DNA of 64,000 bases from Xanthostigma xanthostigma. Lineage: Eukaryota; Arthropoda; Insecta; Raphidioptera; Raphidiidae. Numbering within the stretch: position 1 is the stretch's first letter; every line of letters starts with the position of its first letter. Both the position numbers and the translations under genes were made by a program. The stretch spans positions 11,602,501 through 11,666,500 of the forward strand of contig OY754470.1 of the NCBI GenBank assembly GCA_963575645.1, given 5' to 3'. Below, one piece after another: positions 23,703-33,906 of this stretch. Below the pieces are notes generated by a model. That model made no database searches. It had not been told where the DNA came from and saw only the letters and a program-made list of their open reading frames with translations.

Positions 23703-24049
23703 TTAACCGTTAGAATGCTACGCGGCGCAAAAGCGCTGCGATCGTTTGTATCGAAAATTGCGGCGCAGCGCAAAAGCGCTGCGAGTTTCAGTTTCAGTGT
23801 GTTGTTGAGCTATTTTTTTTAGATTTTTTATTTTCTAAAAGAAATAAAATACAATAATATTGATATTATTTTATGTTTAATAAACATTAATAAACAATAT
23901 AATGCAAAAATAATTAATAAAATTGATTGATATTTGTCTAAATTAGAGTGTTTTATTCGACACCATTATTTTTTCCTCTAAATTAATCAATATGTTTATA
24001 GCAATTTTCATTTATTTTTGCCAAAATTGCTTAGCACTAAAACGGTTAA
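23703..24049. mobile_element. TTAA-flanked MITE, piggyBac-like
   Basis: TTAA at 23703-23706 and 24046-24049 flank imperfect inverted ends, CCGTTAGAATGCTACGC and the complement of GCTTAGCACTAAAACGG (13 of 17 match). Near the left end a perfect hairpin CGCAGCGC-AAAA-GCGCTGCG lies at 23764-23783. TTAA duplication is the hallmark of piggyBac-like elements. About 340 bp with no coding sequence, so non-autonomous. Confidence 0.55.
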
Positions 24050-24054
24050 TATAA

Positions 24055-25935
24055 ACTCGTAAAATAACAAAAAGTTTTTTTTACGTAATTCAGCAGGAGA
24101 CGGCCCGCTCTGACAAAAAATAGACGATCACATTACTCACACAGAACTGGTTTAGTTTGTATTATACGGAGCCAAAGTTCAATAAAATAAATAATAATAA
24201 TAATTTTAATACTACATGTATAGAAGTCAAATCGTTTACAAAAAAACCTTTAAATAATATAAAATTTACATTTTAAAAAATCACTTAAAGAATAAAAGCA
24301 GCCATTACTCAAAAAAGCTCTAAGTCTCTTCTTAAAGTGATGAACGTTAGGTGCGTTTTTAATATCATCTGGCATGGTGTTGAATATTTTTCTACAGCAG
24401 TACATAGGGCTTTTTTTATATGTATTTAGAGACTAAATCATTTCATTATATTTACATAACCAACGTTTATATTATTATCAAAATTTTATACTACATAATA
24501 TATTAGAACGTTTATATTATTATCAAAATTTTATACTACATAATATATTGAGGAGTATGTAAGGAACTAAATTATTAAAATCATGTTTTTATAAATGGTT
24601 ACATTAATAATAAAACTGTTCTCATAGAACAAAAAACACAAAAAAATTATTTTTCTTACTCGAACTTATGTATACTGACCAAGTGCACTTTGGGAAGTAC
24701 TTACAACTTTCTCGATCCTTTCCCAACGAAAACTTAAAAATACCCTTGTAGAATCCTATCTAATAAGGTAAAGCATTTAGTCTTAATCTTTGGTTTTTCA
24801 AATAATACAATATTCTTTTTCAATTACATTGGTGTTTTCTAAGCGTCCATATTGACCGAAAAAACAATTAGAAACTTTTTTGTTTCTGTTTCATGTTTTC
24901 GACAATGTTTATTAATATTTCAGTAAGCTGCATATAATGTCACTTCCATGCTACAGATACTTAAAATTACTGGTGTGTGTTTCCGTTTGAAGCGAAAAAA
25001 GAAAAAGAACAGTAAAAAACATTGCGCAAACAAACCTAATTGTAAATTGTTGTTGCCTCGTTGAGTTGCCGATTGCGGTTTAGTGTTTAAGTTTATGTTT
25101 CCCAGTGCAACAAGGTGGTCTTCACGACCATTTAACAGACTGAGTTGGTTCAGTTGAGATTGCAGTTTATTTATGCATTAATACAAATACCAACGACCAG
25201 AAAATGAAATATTCTTTAAGCTGATGTTCTCTAGTGAAGACTGAAAGTTTGTGACAGTAGTCTAAAAATTGAATCAAAAAAATCATCTTGTTCCTTCGGT
25301 GAATACATCAGGTTTAAACAAATCATAAGCTGAAATTAATACGTTCCAGTTTTTCTATTTTGGTTGGTATGTAAGAGGTGAGAAAATTTTCTTAAGCATC
25401 GATGAAGTACCGCTAGCCTAAGTCTGAGAGTTCGCGGACCACAGTTTAAGGAGTAAGAACAGCAAATGCAAAGCATATTTTAATAACAATATAAATATTT
25501 ATTCCGTAAAAAAAAATACTGCAATACAGTGTGGAATGAGTCAATACATTTCCAAGAGGGATCTTGATCCAGATTTAAGTTATAAAAATTGACACTATCT
25601 CGTGACGACATATTTCCAACATTTGGAAGTAGTTAATTATTTGGATTGTTTCCGTAATTCTCAAAATTGATAAATTGCTTCTTGCTGATGATGCTTAGTC
25701 GTAGGTAGACTAGTTATCTTCAAACCAGTTGTTTTAAAAAGCGATGAAATTATCAATTTCATTATTGTTTTCATAGAGTCCATATTTCTAATTCATTCAA
25801 ATAGTATTCCAGAGCAATTCTGATTATGATAATTATAAGTCCGAGTACCTACTGATTAGTGATAGCAATCGATGCATTTGAACTCATTAGGTATGGAGTT
25901 TTCAGCACTTTATGACGCCAGACATCGTTGTTATA
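24055..25935. other. Anonymous DNA left of the DIRS element
   Basis: No gene. A short direct duplication of about 54 bp (ATTATTATCAAAATTTTATA) is seen at 24470-24550. Confidence 0.4.
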
Positions 25936-25940
25936 ACTGT

Positions 25941-26082
25941 AATTTTATTTCGAGTATTTTCCTCAAGATCAGTTACTTGATAGATAAGCCTTCTGCTTGA
26001 TGTTGCCACAGTGTTTAAATCGTGTAGAAACAAAATCTATGGTGTCCCTACACATTGCTCCACTCTGTCTACATCTCCATTA
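25941..26082 (+). repeat. DIRS left inverted terminal repeat
   Basis: 142 bp. From 25968 to 26082 it is the exact complement of 31541-31655. The outer 27 bases differ (TTTCGAGTATTTTCCTCAA against TGAGAGTATTTTCCGAAGA), as usual for DIRS, where the outer parts are templated separately by the internal complementary region. Confidence 0.9.
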
Positions 26083-26141
26083 CGGTTTTCTGTGCGACGC
26101 GTTGCTTACAGTGTTTTTTCTTCTCACCTTTAATCTTCAGG

Positions 26142-26229
26142 ATGGGCAAAAGAAAAGCCGAAGAAAAAATAAGAAAATTGAAAAAGGGACTAAATAAATA
26201 CGAGGAACAAATGGAAAAAGAAAAATCAG
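26142..26229 (+). CDS. Putative gag first exon, coiled-coil N-terminus
   Basis: An ATG at 26142 follows a strong acceptor (TTTTTTCTTCTCACCTTTAATCTTCAG). It opens a Lys/Glu-rich helix of about 29 codons (MGKRKAEEKIRKLKKGLNKY...) and ends at CAG|GTGAG (26230). The charged coiled-coil start suits a DIRS gag. A donor here would put the tandem array in an intron. Read without splicing, the frame runs only to the stop at 26271-26273. The splice is inferred from site quality only. Confidence 0.5.
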
Positions 26230-26693
26230 GTGAGAAAACATCGCATGATCGTTTTCTATGCAACTACAAATAGTTCAATTTGCGACATAACCTGTCATAC
26301 ACTGCTGTCATATCACAGACCTTAGACCATGTACACTGTACAGTTATGCAGTTGTAGCCTGTGAGGTCAAAAATGAGAGGGAGCGCAATATGTTTCCAAC
26401 AATATAGTACTGGCAAAATATAGTATTGGAGAAGTTTTTTCCGCGTAGCGGACATTACAGATGTGTGACATCTTCCTACAATACAGTACTGGCTAAGCAT
26501 GTTCCGGTTTCCTGTGCGATACGTTAAACAGTGCTCTTTCGTCGGCGATTTACATCGAACAAGTTCACATAACCTCTGTGTGGCGAATGACGCATTTCCT
26601 ATGAGGTCTAAGAAGAGTAGGAGCCAAGTATAGTCAACTATACAACACTGACATTTTATGTCCAAACACCAAGGAGGTCTATCAAGATGCAGC

Positions 26694-27950
26694 GGTAACA
26701 AACATGTATCTGTTACGATCATGTTAGATGTGTGACATCCATCAACTACAATACCGAAAAGCATACACCTTGCGAAGGTTATGCTAGATGTACATTACAT
26801 CTATTGCAACTACTGTTCGGTAACAAACATGTATCGTGTTACGATCATGTTAGACGTGTGACATCCATCAACTACAATACCGAAAAGCATACACCTTGCG
26901 AAGGTTATGCTAGATGTACATTACATCTATTGCAACTACTGTTCGGTAACAAACATGTATCGTGTTACGATCATGTTAGATGTGTGACATCTATCAACTA
27001 CAATACCGAAAAGCATACACCTTGCGAAGGTTATGCTAGATGTACATTACATCTATTGCAACTACTGTTCGGTAACAAACATGTATCGTGTTACGATCAT
27101 GTTAGATGTGTGACATCTATCAACTACAATACCGAAAAGCATACACCTTGCGAAGGTTATGCTAGATGTACATTACATCTATTGCAACTACTGTTCGGTA
27201 ACAAACATGTATCGTGTTACGATCATGATAGATGTGTGACATCTATCAACTACAATACCGAAAAGCATACACCTTGCGAAGGTTATGCTAGATGTACATT
27301 ACATCTATTGCAACTACTGTTCGGTAACAAACATGTATCGTGTTACGATCATGTTAGATGTGTGACATCTATCAACTACAATACCGAAAAGCATACACCT
27401 TGCGAAGGTTATGCTAGATGTACATTACATCTATTGCAACTACTGTTCGGTAACAAACATGTATCGTGTTACGATCATGTTAGATGTGTGACATCTATCA
27501 ACTACAATACCGAAAAGCATACACCTTGCGAAGGTTATGCTAGATGTACATTACATCTATTGCAACTACTGTTCGGTAACAAACATGTATCGTGTTACGA
27601 TCATGTTAGATGTGTGACATCTATCAACTACAATACCGAAAAGCATACACCTTGCTAAGGTTATGCTAGATGTACATTACATCTATTGCAACTACTGTTC
27701 GGTAACAAACATGTATCGTGTTACGATCATGTTAGATGTGTGACATCTATCAACTACAATACCGAAAAGCATACACCTTGCTAAGGTTATGCTAGATGTA
27801 CATTACATCTATTGCAACTACTGTTCGGTAACAAACATGTATCGTGTTACGATCATGTTAGATGTGTGACATCTATCAACTACAATACCGAAAAGCATAC
27901 ACCTTGCTAAGGTTATGCTAGATGTACATTACATCTATTGCAACTACCGA
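26694..27950 (+). repeat. 126-bp tandem array of stem-loop dimers
   Basis: Ten copies at an exact 126-bp period, first full unit at 26721, nearly identical to one another. Each unit is a dimer: monomer A (60 bp) and monomer B (66 bp) align along ATGNTAGATGT...ACATCTAT...AACTAC. Each monomer has an AGATGT...ACATCT palindrome and a second bulged stem-loop: ACCTT-GCG-AAGGT in A (26767-26779) and ATCGT-GTT-ACGAT in B (26833-26845). The repeat length is a multiple of three, so a 308-codon frame (26732-27658) stays open by arithmetic. Units 8-10 contain a stop, TGCTAA, in that frame. Confidence 0.95.
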
Positions 27951-28140
27951 CAATACAGTACTGGCTATACATGTTCCGCGTGGCGGACATGTTAGATGTG
28001 TGACATCTACCTGCAATATAGTACTAGCTAAGTATGTTCCGCGTGGCGGACATGTTATATGTGTGACATCTACCTACAATACACTACTGGCTAAGCATGT
28101 TCCGCGCGGCGGACATGTTAGATGTGTGACATCTACCCAT
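27950..28140 (+). repeat. 63-bp tandem array, third monomer type
   Basis: Three units with ATG-phase starts at 27989, 28052 and 28115 (63-bp period). They share the AGATGTGTGACATCT palindrome with monomer A, but the second stem-loop is TCCGC-GTG-GCGGA, with GCG as loop in the last unit. A related lone unit lies upstream at 26400-26475 (TCCGC-GTA-GCGGA at 26440-26452), so this monomer type flanks the A/B array on both sides. Confidence 0.9.
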
Positions 28141-28165
28141 TTTCCAAATCAATTGTCAATCTTGA

Positions 28166-28477
28166 TCACCTAGACCCAGATAACTGTAAAAGACAGTAAA
28201 CATACAATACTTCGGTATTAAACATCAGGAACTAAGCAAGCCTGGTTTAGTTTCAGGAAACAACTCCATAGACAATAATGAATCATTCATTCAGTCAATC
28301 ACCAATAGCAGTCACTCTAGTGTCACCTACAGCGAATACGAGTATCCGGAATACCCCCTCAGTGAAGGGCCAGACGGAGATGAACTAAAACTATTTCCTG
28401 ATCAGGAACCTGTGGAAGACGTCATCGAAGGAGTGCTACGATCTCGGAGACCGTGGTCAACAGAGATAAAAAGTTGA
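28166..28477 (+). pseudogene. DIRS gag tail (acidic), partial
   Basis: Open for about 103 codons, ending in TGA at 28475-28477, without an ATG. The last two thirds are Ser/Asn- and Glu/Asp-rich (NNSIDNNESFIQ, then SEYEYPEYPLSEG and EDVIEGVLRS). An acceptor-like TTTAGTTTCAG ends at 28256 and keeps the phase needed to join the exon ending at 26229. It overlaps the start of the reverse transcriptase frame by a few bases (open from 28470), a typical DIRS layout. The middle of gag expected for a full element is not seen, so it is either missing or diverged. Confidence 0.55.
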
Positions 28478-29353
28478 ACGAAAGACAGTGTCAAATAAGT
28501 GCGACAGTCTCAGCTCTGGGAACAACATTATCAGAGCTAGTAAGATCCAAAGAAAACTAGATACTCGAAAAATTAATAACTGCATAAATGAGCTACTTGA
28601 AATGGGTGCCATTTCAAAATGTCAGCCTACTGTGGGTCAGCACCTATCAAAAATCTTCGTGGTGCCAAAACCAAATGGCAGTAACAGATTTATTTTAATT
28701 TTAAAAAAAAATCTAAATACCTTTCGAAACACGAAACATTTTAAGTTGGAGGACATTAGGACTGCGATAAAATTAATTTCAAAAAATTGCTATTTTAGCA
28801 CAATAGATCTGAAAGATTCATATTTTTGTTACACCTATAAATGAGGGTCATAGAAAATTCCTTAGATTCTTTTTTTCAAGACATTTTGTATGAATTCAAT
28901 TGTCTACCATTTGGCCTGGCCTCAGCTCCATACGTATTTACAAAGTTAACGAGACCAGTACTTACATATTTAAGATCACGTGGTTGTATCTCAGTTAATT
29001 ATTTGGATGATTTTCTAATAATAGAAAGTACGGCAGAACAATGCAAAGATAATATCGACTTCACTTCCAAGTTACTTCAGTCACTAGGGTTTATAATTAA
29101 TTTTGAAAAAAGTCTAACGACCCCTCGTAGAGTTTGTACATTTCTTGGGTTTGAATTAAACTCACAAACTTCTACATTGGGCATTCCGCAGGAAAAAAGA
29201 AATAAAATATTTCTTTTAATACGACATTTCAAAGAACGAAGACAGTGTTCTATAAGAAAACTTGCTCATTTTATTGGCGTCATAATATCAATATGTCTAA
29301 CAGTTGTATACGGTTGGGTACACACAAAAATTTTGAACGTTATAAATATTTAG
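28470..29353 (+). pseudogene. DIRS reverse transcriptase, frameshifted
   Basis: The first part (28470-28844) holds the fingers region and motif A (STIDLKDSY, first catalytic Asp). The second (28841-29353) holds CLPFGLASAPYVFTKL, the catalytic YLDD box at about 29000 (NYLDDFLII) and FLGFELN of the thumb. The two parts are in different frames: an extra T in the T5 run near 28820 and another in the T7 run near 28870 explain the break, and the short piece between reads in a third frame. The enzyme copies element RNA into DNA. Active-site residues are kept; only the reading frame is lost. T-run indels could also be sequencing errors. Confidence 0.85.
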
Positions 29354-30110
29354 CGTTAAAGAAAAGAGATAATGATTACAATATATTAATCACATTCCCG
29401 ACCGAATTTACAAGCGAATTTCTCTGGTGGCATAACAATATCTTACATTCTGTTAATCCTATTCGAACCAACAATTTCACTACGGAAATATATACCGATG
29501 CTAGCACTACGGGATGGGGTGCAGCATGCAATGGGGAAACATTCATGGTTTCTGGAAAGAAGATGAAAGTTCACATCATATCAACTATTTGGAAATGCTA
29601 ACGGTATATCTCGCAATTAAATGCTTCACAAAGGACTTAAAAAACTGCGAGGTATTACTTCGTGTCGATAACACAACAGCGATTGCTTATGTGAATCGTA
29701 TGGGCGGTATCCAATTCCCAAACTTAAACAACTTAGCCCGAAAAATTTAGAGTTGGTGAGAACATCGACATATTTGGATATTTGCATCGTATATCCAATC
29801 TAAAGAAAACAAAGAGGTTGATTTTGAGCCAGGTAGAACAAAAATCGAAACTGAATGGGAAATACACCCAGACATTTTCAAAAAGATTGTCAGTTGTTTC
29901 GGTAAACCAGAAATAGACTTGTTTGCCTCTAGAATAAATAAAAAGTGCTCAAAATTCGTATCTTGGAAAAAGGATCCAGAATCGTACGCAGTAGATGCGT
30001 TTACAAAAATGGGAAAAATTTTTACTTCTATGCTTTCCCGCCATTTTTCTATGATTATGAAAACTTTACAAGCTTACCCTGGTTTCCGCGAAGTTGTCAG
30101 CACGGCATAT
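29340..30110 (+). pseudogene. DIRS RNase H and connection region, broken
   Basis: Starts with the linker WVHTKILN and LALKKRDNDYN, then the RNase H core: IYTDASTTGWGAACNG at about 29490-29535 (first catalytic Asp), INYLEMLTVYLAI (catalytic Glu) and LLRVDNTTAIAYVNRMGG (second Asp) at about 29650-29705. Frames change near 29350 and 29545. In-frame stops follow at TAG 29748-29750 and TGA 29757-29759, each one base from TGG or TGC/TGT. The part after that (EIDLFASRINKKCSKFVSW, YAVDAFT) is the usual domain after RNase H in these elements. Near 30010-30110 a frameshift and an apparent internal deletion precede the recombinase. Confidence 0.8.
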
Positions 30111-31058
30111 CTAAGAAAGGGCCATTCTAAACACAGCATTGAGGTCATCATAGCTTCAATATCCAACGCTACAGCTAAACAATACGACCTCTACTTACGT
30201 AAGTGGTAAATATACTGTAATAAATGTCAAATTAGTCCGTACACACTAGACGCCGCTCTTATTAATTTTTTAAATGAACTGTTCAGTAATGGAGCTGCAT
30301 ATGGTTCCCTTAACGGCGCTAGATCAGCATTGTCAATGATTATGGGTCCGGAAGTAGGTTCTGATCCCACAATAAAGAGATTCTTTAGGGGGGCCTTTAA
30401 TTTAAGACCCTTAAAACCGAAATACGAAAAAACCTGGGACCCATCGCCAGTGCTAGAACACTTAGGCACTTTCGCCTAATGAAAGTTTAAACCTAGAAGT
30501 CTTAACCAAGAAAACAGTAACCTTACTATCTCTGTGTACAGCTCAGAGAGTACAAACTATTTCCTTATCAATATAGATAATATATCAATATGTAACGAAA
30601 CGTTAGAGATAAAAATAACTGAAAAATTTAAGACCACTGGCCTGGGTAGATTTCAACCTTTGTTACGAGTTCCAGACTTTACGGACAACCCTAACATTTG
30701 TCCAGCAACGGCTCTAGTGGGGTACATGAATAAGACTAAGAATATTAGATCTTACGCTAATAGACTATTTATTACATTCAAAAGACCATATCACGCAGCC
30801 TCTAGTCAAAGTATCAGCCGGTGGATTAAACAAACACTAGAGGACAGCGGAATTAATACAAATATTTTTTCCGCCCATAGCACTAGACATGCTTCAACCT
30901 CTCTAGCAGAGAGACAGGGCATTAATATAGACATTATAAGGAAAACAGCAGGATGGACAAGGTCGTCTTGTTCCTTCGCAAAATTCTACAATAGACCTAT
31001 TGTAGGAAATGACCTAGAATTTGCAAAAACAATTTTGCAATCCACCAAAAATAAGTAA
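30100..31058 (+). pseudogene. DIRS tyrosine recombinase, interrupted
   Basis: N-terminal SAM-like part: LRKGHSKHSIEVIIASISNA, then YDLYLRKW, a TAA at 30207-30209, and GAAYGSLNGARSALSMIMG. The frame stops again at 30477-30479. The next 60 bases, including the first catalytic Arg (AQRVQT, Arg codon 30547-30549), read in the +1 frame. A one-base loss near 30565 restores the original frame to the end at 31056-31058. The catalytic core SAHSTRHAS (His and second Arg) at about 30878-30900 and the nucleophile Tyr in FAKFYNRPI at about 30985 are intact. The enzyme would insert the circular DNA copy into the genome; this one cannot be made as a single protein. Confidence 0.85.
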
Positions 31059-31059
31059 A

Positions 31060-31338
31060 ATGACCAAATATGGTAACTTATGTGATTAAAGAAAAAGAAT
31101 TATTGTTATTTTTTTAAATTGCTTTAACATCACTTTAGAAATGTTAAATGTGATAATTTATGTGATTTAGTCAAGAGAAATAGACTGTTATTTTTTTATT
31201 TACCTTAAATAAGAATGTTAAATACATATACATTATACACCTTTATATATAGGTCTATACCAGATTGTTTAAATATGGCGGTGAGTGTAATAAAGTATAA
31301 AATATTCGCTCTCCGCCTTAAAACTTCTTTGCTTTAAA
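31060..31338 (+). other. DIRS 3' untranslated part
   Basis: Between the recombinase stop and the internal complementary region. AT-rich, with a weak duplication (TTAAATTGCTT...ATGTTAAAT) at 31110-31220 and no open frame. Confidence 0.5.
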
Positions 31339-31339
31339 C

Positions 31340-31456
31340 ATCTATCAAGTAACTGATCTTGAGGAAAATACTCGAAATAAAATTTTATGATCAAAGGAAC
31401 TTACCTAAGTGATCTTCGATCATAATTTTATGAGAGTATTTTCCGAAGAGATCAGT
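31340..31456 (+). repeat. DIRS internal complementary region
   Basis: 31340-31384 is the complement of the left outer end (25941-25985), and 31381-31456 is the complement of the right outer end (31650-31725). The two overlap at AATT, so the region reproduces the left/right junction of the circular form. In DIRS replication it is thought to serve as template for restoring both ends. Confidence 0.9.
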
Positions 31457-31540
31457 ATCCCTCCCTACCCGAACGCATTCTTCTTCCCCTGTGGAAGTTA
31501 TAAGGCTGCGAATATTATGATTTTTCTCAGCTCTCAACTA

Positions 31541-31725
31541 TAATGGAGATGTAGACAGAGTGGAGCAATGTGTAGGGACACCATAGATTTTGTTTCTACA
31601 CGATTTAAACACTGTGGCAACATCAAGCAGAAGGCTTATCTATCAAGTAACTGATCTCTTCGGAAAATACTCTCATAAAATTATGATCGAAGATCACTTA
31701 GGTAAGTTCCTTTGATCATAAAATT
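31541..31725 (-). repeat. DIRS right inverted repeat with extension
   Basis: 31541-31682 is the inverted counterpart of 25941-26082. The extra 43 bases (31683-31725) occur only here and in the internal complementary region. The end reads GATCATAAAATT, while the left end starts AATTTTATTT; the shared AATT fits joining through a short common sequence in the circle. Confidence 0.88.
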
Positions 31726-31729
31726 AAAC

Positions 31730-32175
31730 AATGGTTATGCATGAACTCAGTTCTCAGTGAGAGAGTTTTCAAGTGTGAAAACCTGTTTCCAGTTTTACCT
31801 GTATAAATATACAATAAAGGTGTAACAACATGCGAAGAGTGTTGGCTAAGTGCCAATTACTATGGAAATGACTAATAAAATGTTATGTATTTGAATACTA
31901 TAATGCTGTAATCAAACCAAACACACGGCTATACGTTGCCATTGCTGCGTATACACAATCCAATTTCATTAAGGTATTTTAGTTCACGAGTCATTTTTTA
32001 TTTTAATTGTGACTTGCATACTTACATGCTGACTCCTGTACTGAAGACTAACCGATTAAGACCATTTTATAGTAAAATAAGACTACAAAGGAAAATCACA
32101 TTTTGCGCCATTTGATATACCTAAGTATATGAAGATTGACTCTATTCAATAAATAGAGTAACTGTGATCCATTGA
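31730..32175. other. Anonymous DNA
   Basis: Nothing recognised. Confidence 0.4.
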
Positions 32176-32178
32176 AGT

Positions 32179-32670
32179 TAATGATGAGTATTTGGAAAGA
32201 ATTCCGTGGCATAAGGATCGAAAATGAAGCAATACTGAGATTTTTTTAAACTTGCATTTAATACTAACGTTTCGATACGTTTTGTATCATTGGAAAGAAT
32301 TCCGTGGCATAAAGATCGAAAATGAAGCAATACTGAGATTTTTTTAAACTTGCATTTAATACTAACGTTTCGATACGTTTTGTATCATTAAAAATATATT
32401 AAAAAAATAACAATTAACAAGTTGAGTGACACCATGTTCTCAATCCATCAACAACAATATACTGATAACATGTGACAGCATTTGGTAAGTTTTCTAACAT
32501 TTACGAATAATTACATTTTAATTCAAAACAATTTTATAACTAAGAAAATATAATTACAATGATACAAAACGTATCGATACGTTAGTATTAAATGCAAGTT
32601 TAAAAAAATCTCAGTATTGCTTCATTTTCGATCCTTATGCCACGAAATTCTTTCCAAATACTCATCATTA
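32179..32670. mobile_element. Foldback element with tandem left arm
   Basis: The left arm (32179-32290) is repeated once in tandem (to 32391, period about 104 bp, starting GGAAAGAATTCCGTGGCATA). The right arm (32558-32670) is its inverted copy, and the outermost ends are TAATGATGAGTATTTGG and its complement. In minus-strand sense the arms carry a GATAC/GTATC stem followed by GAAACG, as in the other Penelope-related foldbacks, but without a CTGANGA box. In the right arm the GAAACG is mutated to GATACG. No coding sequence. Confidence 0.65.
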
Positions 32671-32674
32671 CCTA

Positions 32675-33905
32675 AGTATAGCTTATGTACTGCAGAAAAC
32701 AAACATACGATTTGTAATATTTGGTTTGAGAAGTACCTACTGTCTAAAAAATCATTGAATTTTTTTAATTATAATAATGTTATTTTCCTCTCCTTTTAGT
32801 TAAGAAGATATAAACGAATTGTTTTAAAGTGAGTTATGAACAAAAAATGTCGATGTGTTAATAATAATAACGTGGGTTTTCTGTGTTAGCGGTCAGATTT
32901 TCGCCTTCTAACGGTCTTATAAAAATGTACATGCCTGTATGTGATTGTTCAAAACCGACCCAACGCGTAAATGAGGCACGAACCTCTTTGAAAAATCGCA
33001 TCATTTACGCCTTTCGATACGCAAGACTTTTCAACAGTCAGTGGAGTGGACATGGAATATCGTTTGTCAGCGATTTTTTCCTTTAAAAGTGCCGATTTCT
33101 ATTCATCAGTCTGAAAATTTTTCAGACCAAGACCTATACTTAATAAGCAAGACGAAGACCGAGACTAGAAGAATTTGAGCAAGAACAAGACCAATACCAA
33201 GACTATCGCAGCCTTGGTTTTAGTCTTGCTTTGCTCATCACTAAAAAGAATAATCGAAATTGGCGAGCAGAGAGCTCTGTTAGTTTTAAAATTATAACAA
33301 ATCAATTTTTATGACAATCAGTATAGTTTTTTGAAGTTATTACTTCTTTTGGCGCGTTATGATGAAATGATGTGAGTGAATTTTTATACGATGCGCGCGC
33401 ACAATGTAACATCAAAATTCACAGGATGAAGTTGTTCGCAAAAAAGGTTACCAATACAACCGAACTTACACTAATGGACATGTCTTTGCTATATATCGTT
33501 GTAGTGATTTTTCAGTTCACTAAGTGAGAAGGATAGAGTTTAGTAACGTTCATATTTGCAAGCGTGCAGCGTCTAATAGCTGTATTTATGCTAATCTCAC
33601 TCATATTCTTTAATGATTTTATTTCAACAAATTATTTGCAAGCAAAGTTAAAATTAATTTTTAATCAAGCCAAAGAAGTAAAGCTTCCAACGAGCGTACA
33701 AAAGTAAAGCACTCATTTTTAACAGTGAAAAAATTCGAAAGGATGACCTTCTATTAAATAGCTGTTTTTTATGCCTGTATAGCGGTTATAAAATTATTCT
33801 TTTTTGCACGAGTGCGTAAAGTAAAACAAAAGTATTGCTATTTTACCAGACCATTATTGATATTTCAGTCAATTGCCATTTCATTCCATATGAACAATAG
33901 TGATT
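32675..33905. other. Anonymous DNA
   Basis: A stretch of AAGACC/CAAGAC-type short repeats lies at 33120-33225, ending in the inverse phrase TTTTAGTCTTGC. No gene. Confidence 0.4.
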
Positions 33906-33906
33906 A

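Larger units (their letters stand above)
25941..31725 (+). mobile_element. DIRS-type tyrosine-recombinase retrotransposon
   Basis: A 5.8-kb element with all structural hallmarks of DIRS: inverted terminal repeats (25941-26082 and 31541-31682), a right-end extension (31683-31725), and an internal complementary region (31340-31456) matching the outside of both ends. Inside, in order, are a possible gag first exon, a tandem stem-loop array, a gag tail, reverse transcriptase, RNase H and a tyrosine recombinase with the HSTRH...Y signature. DIRS elements are copied through RNA and inserted as circles by the recombinase, so no target duplication is expected and none is seen. Frameshifts and stops in every gene make this copy non-autonomous; the intact ends imply it could in principle be mobilised in trans. 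Confidence 0.9.

Noticed and set aside
26264..26764. 166-codon minus-strand frame in the DIRS element
   Set aside because: It is antisense to the gag/array region and overlaps the stem-loop monomers; no domain is visible.
26732..27658. 308-codon open frame of a 42-residue repeat
   Set aside because: It is open only because the 126-bp unit is divisible by three. Later units contain stops, and the conserved signal is base pairing, not protein.
26721..27950. CRISPR-like array
   Set aside because: Units are identical along their whole length with no variable spacers, and the context is a eukaryotic retroelement.
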